Shown here one piece after another: positions 47,294 to 48,754 of a stretch of DNA of 48,754 nucleotides (its first letter is position 1; each line of letters starts with the position of its first letter). Made by a program: the position numbers and the translations under genes. This DNA comes from Collimonas fungivorans (lineage in GTDB: Bacteria > Pseudomonadota > Gammaproteobacteria > Burkholderiales > Burkholderiaceae_D): NCBI RefSeq assembly GCF_028292705.1, contig NZ_JAQGLV010000159.1, positions 1-48,754 of the forward strand. The letters are read 5' to 3'. The notes beneath the pieces are model-generated. The model was not told where the DNA came from, did not search any database, and worked only from the letters and a program-made list of their open reading frames with translations.

Positions 47294-48754
47294 TCAATGC
47301 GCCTCGTCCCAATTCTTGCCCACTCCGACTTCGGCAATCAGCGGCACTTTTAGTTCAGCCACGCCAGCCATCAGCTGCGGCAGCTTTTCCCGCACCAGCG
47401 CCAGTTCGTCCTGCGGCACTTCGAGCACCAGCTCATCGTGCACCTGCATGACCATCTTGGATTTTAACCGTTCTGTTTCGATCCAGCCCTGTACTGCGAT
47501 CATCGACAATTTGATCAGGTCAGCCGCCGTGCCCTGCATCGGCGCATTGATCGCGGCGCGTTCGGCGCCCTGACGGCGCTGGCCGTTGGGTGAATTGATT
47601 TCCGGCAGCCACAGGCGGCGGCCAAACACGGTCTCGACGTAACCTTGCGACTTGGCTTCCACCCGCGTCATGTCCATGAACTGCTTGACGCCGGCAAAAC
47701 GCATGAAATATTTTTCGATGTACATCTGGGCGGCGGCGCGTTCGATGCCGAGATTGCCGGCCAGGCCGAATGCGCTCATGCCGTAGATCAGGCCGAAGTT
47801 GATGACCTTGGCATAACGCCGCTGCTCGCTGTTGACCTCGGCTGCCGGCGTGCCGAAAATCTCGGCGGCGGTTGCACGGTGAATGTCCACGCCTTCGGCA
47901 AAGGCGCGCAGCATGTTTTCATCACCCGATATGTGAGCCATGATACGCAGTTCGATTTGCGAATAGTCGGCCGACACAATCACGCTGTCCGGCGGCGCCA
48001 CAAACGCTTCACGGATACGCCGGCCTTCGGCGGTGCGGATCGGGATATTCTGCAAGTTGGGATCGTTGGACGCCAGCCGCCCGGTCACCGCCACCGCTTG
48101 CGCATAGTTGGTATGCACGCGGCCGGTATTCGGGTTGACCATCTTCGGCAGCTTGTCGGTATAGGTCGATTTCAGCTTGGACAGGCTGCGATAGTCGAGC
48201 AGCACTTTCGGCAGCGGATAATCCTCCGCCAGTTTCTGCAGCACTTCTTCATCGGTGGATGGCGATCCGGACGGCGTCTTCTTGACCACCGGCAGCTTGA
48301 GCTTGTCGAACAGGATTTCGCCCAGCTGCTTGGGCGAGCTCAGGTTGAACGGCTGGCCGGCCAGTTCGTAAGCCAGCTGCTCGATCTCCAGCATGCGCTT
48401 GCCCAGCTCGTTCGATTGCGTCGCCAGCAGGCTGGCGTCGATCAGCACGCCGTTGCGCTCGATCTTTTGCAGCACTACCGAAGTCGGCACTTCGATTTTT
48501 TCGTAGATGAACCTGAGCTTGGCGTCGTCGGCGATGTGCGGCCACATGGTCAGGTGCAGCTGCAGCGTAATGTCGGCATCCTCGGCCGCGTATTCGGTGG
48601 CGCGGCCGATCTCGACTTCGTCGAAACCGATTTGCGAAGCGCCCTTGCCGCACACTTCCTGGAAGGTGATGGTCTGGTGGTTCAGGTGGCGCAGCGCCAG
48701 GCTGTCCATGTCGTGGCTGCGGTGCGATTCGAACACATACGATTCGAGCAGGGT
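47294..48754 (-). CDS. polA: DNA polymerase I, C-terminal part, 5' end cut by window
   Basis: PolA fills gaps and removes RNA primers. The visible 486 residues cover the end of the 3'-5' exonuclease domain and all of the polymerase domain. Motif A is [17 protein letters not shown], motif B is [21 protein letters not shown], and motif C is [12 protein letters not shown]. The exonuclease pattern [12 protein letters not shown], with its conserved Tyr and Asp, remains, so proofreading is probably functional. The 5'-3' exonuclease domain lies outside. The GTG at 48736 in the track is not a start; the frame runs on through TLLESY to the edge. Confidence 0.96.
   Translation of the reverse strand, partial: TLLESYVFESHRSHDMDSLALRHLNHQTITFQEVCGKGASQIGFDEVEIGRATEYAAEDADITLQLHLTMWPHIADDAKLRFIYEKIEVPTSVVLQKIERNGVLIDASLLATQSNELGKRMLEIEQLAYELAGQPFNLSSPKQLGEILFDKLKLPVVKKTPSGSPSTDEEVLQKLAEDYPLPKVLLDYRSLSKLKSTYTDKLPKMVNPNTGRVHTNYAQAVAVTGRLASNDPNLQNIPIRTAEGRRIREAFVAPPDSVIVSADYSQIELRIMAHISGDENMLRAFAEGVDIHRATAAEIFGTPAAEVNSEQRRYAKVINFGLIYGMSAFGLAGNLGIERAAAQMYIEKYFMRFAGVKQFMDMTRVEAKSQGYVETVFGRRLWLPEINSPNGQRRQGAERAAINAPMQGTAADLIKLSMIAVQGWIETERLKSKMVMQVHDELVLEVPQDELALVREKLPQLMAGVAELKVPLIAEVGVGKNWDEAH

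Overview
This 48.75 kb window looks like a chromosomal segment of a betaproteobacterium, most likely Oxalobacteraceae (Collimonas/Herbaspirillum-like). That is inferred from the GC-rich coding style, the Burkholderiales-type porin, the queA-tgt-yajC-secD-secF block, pilT-pilU, GlcDEF and the overall protein character; no 16S gene is present to confirm it. I see no rRNA, tRNA, CRISPR array, insertion sequence, integrase or prophage. The window is almost entirely coding, and no intergenic stretch exceeds 300 bases. Both ends cut genes: a GST-family gene at the left and polA at the right.

Layout, left to right. (1) 1-8.0 kb: GST-family protein (-), purB (+), then the minus-strand tRNA-queuosine and protein-export block queA, tgt, yajC, secD, secF. 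A two-way terminator separates purB from secF. (2) 8.1-12.7 kb: recG, oxyR, ubiA and a DUF883/ElaB-like membrane protein, all (+), closed by another two-way terminator. (3) 12.7-17.1 kb: yggS-proC (-), with overlapping ends, divergent from pilT-pilU-gpx (+). (4) 17.2-22.2 kb: glycerol regulon glpR-glpD-glpK-glpF (-), with a palindromic GlpR-type operator in front of glpD. (5) 22.3-30.9 kb: a LacI-family regulator followed by gudD (glucarate dehydratase), an aldose 1-epimerase, an ExuT-type hexuronate transporter, a GH31 glycosidase and a porin, all (+). This is the accessory part of the window and the best candidate for an undescribed system. (6) 30.9-37.2 kb: glcD-glcE-glcF (glycolate oxidase) and a separate D-lactate dehydrogenase-like gene with a LysR regulator, all (-). 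(7) 37.3-42.0 kb: a cobalamin adenosyltransferase (+), folE2 (-), and the isoprenoid operon xseB-ispA-dxs (-). (8) 42.2-48.75 kb: an orphan Rieske oxygenase, an EamA transporter and a mercaptopyruvate sulfurtransferase (+); then a ZIP metal transporter, a Tat-exported dienelactone hydrolase-like protein and the polymerase half of polA (-).

How the accessory operon could work. The LacI-type regulator has a 14-bp operator-like site overlapping its own promoter region. Two more copies of the same motif, in inverted orientation and 31 bp apart centre to centre (about three helical turns), lie in the gudD promoter. The encoded proteins suggest one route: a porin for outer-membrane entry, an ExuT-type permease for inner-membrane entry, a cytoplasmic GH31 enzyme to release a sugar or uronate, a mutarotase, and glucarate dehydratase for the oxidative hexuronate/aldarate branch. 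Uronate dehydrogenase and the enzyme acting after glucarate dehydratase are not in the window, so the pathway must be completed elsewhere. The substrate is not known from sequence alone.

Most of the remaining genes are conserved housekeeping genes. Observations there concern start codons (GTG for yajC, TTG for glpK, no good start for the ZIP gene), inverted repeats in promoters, and unusual gene couplings.
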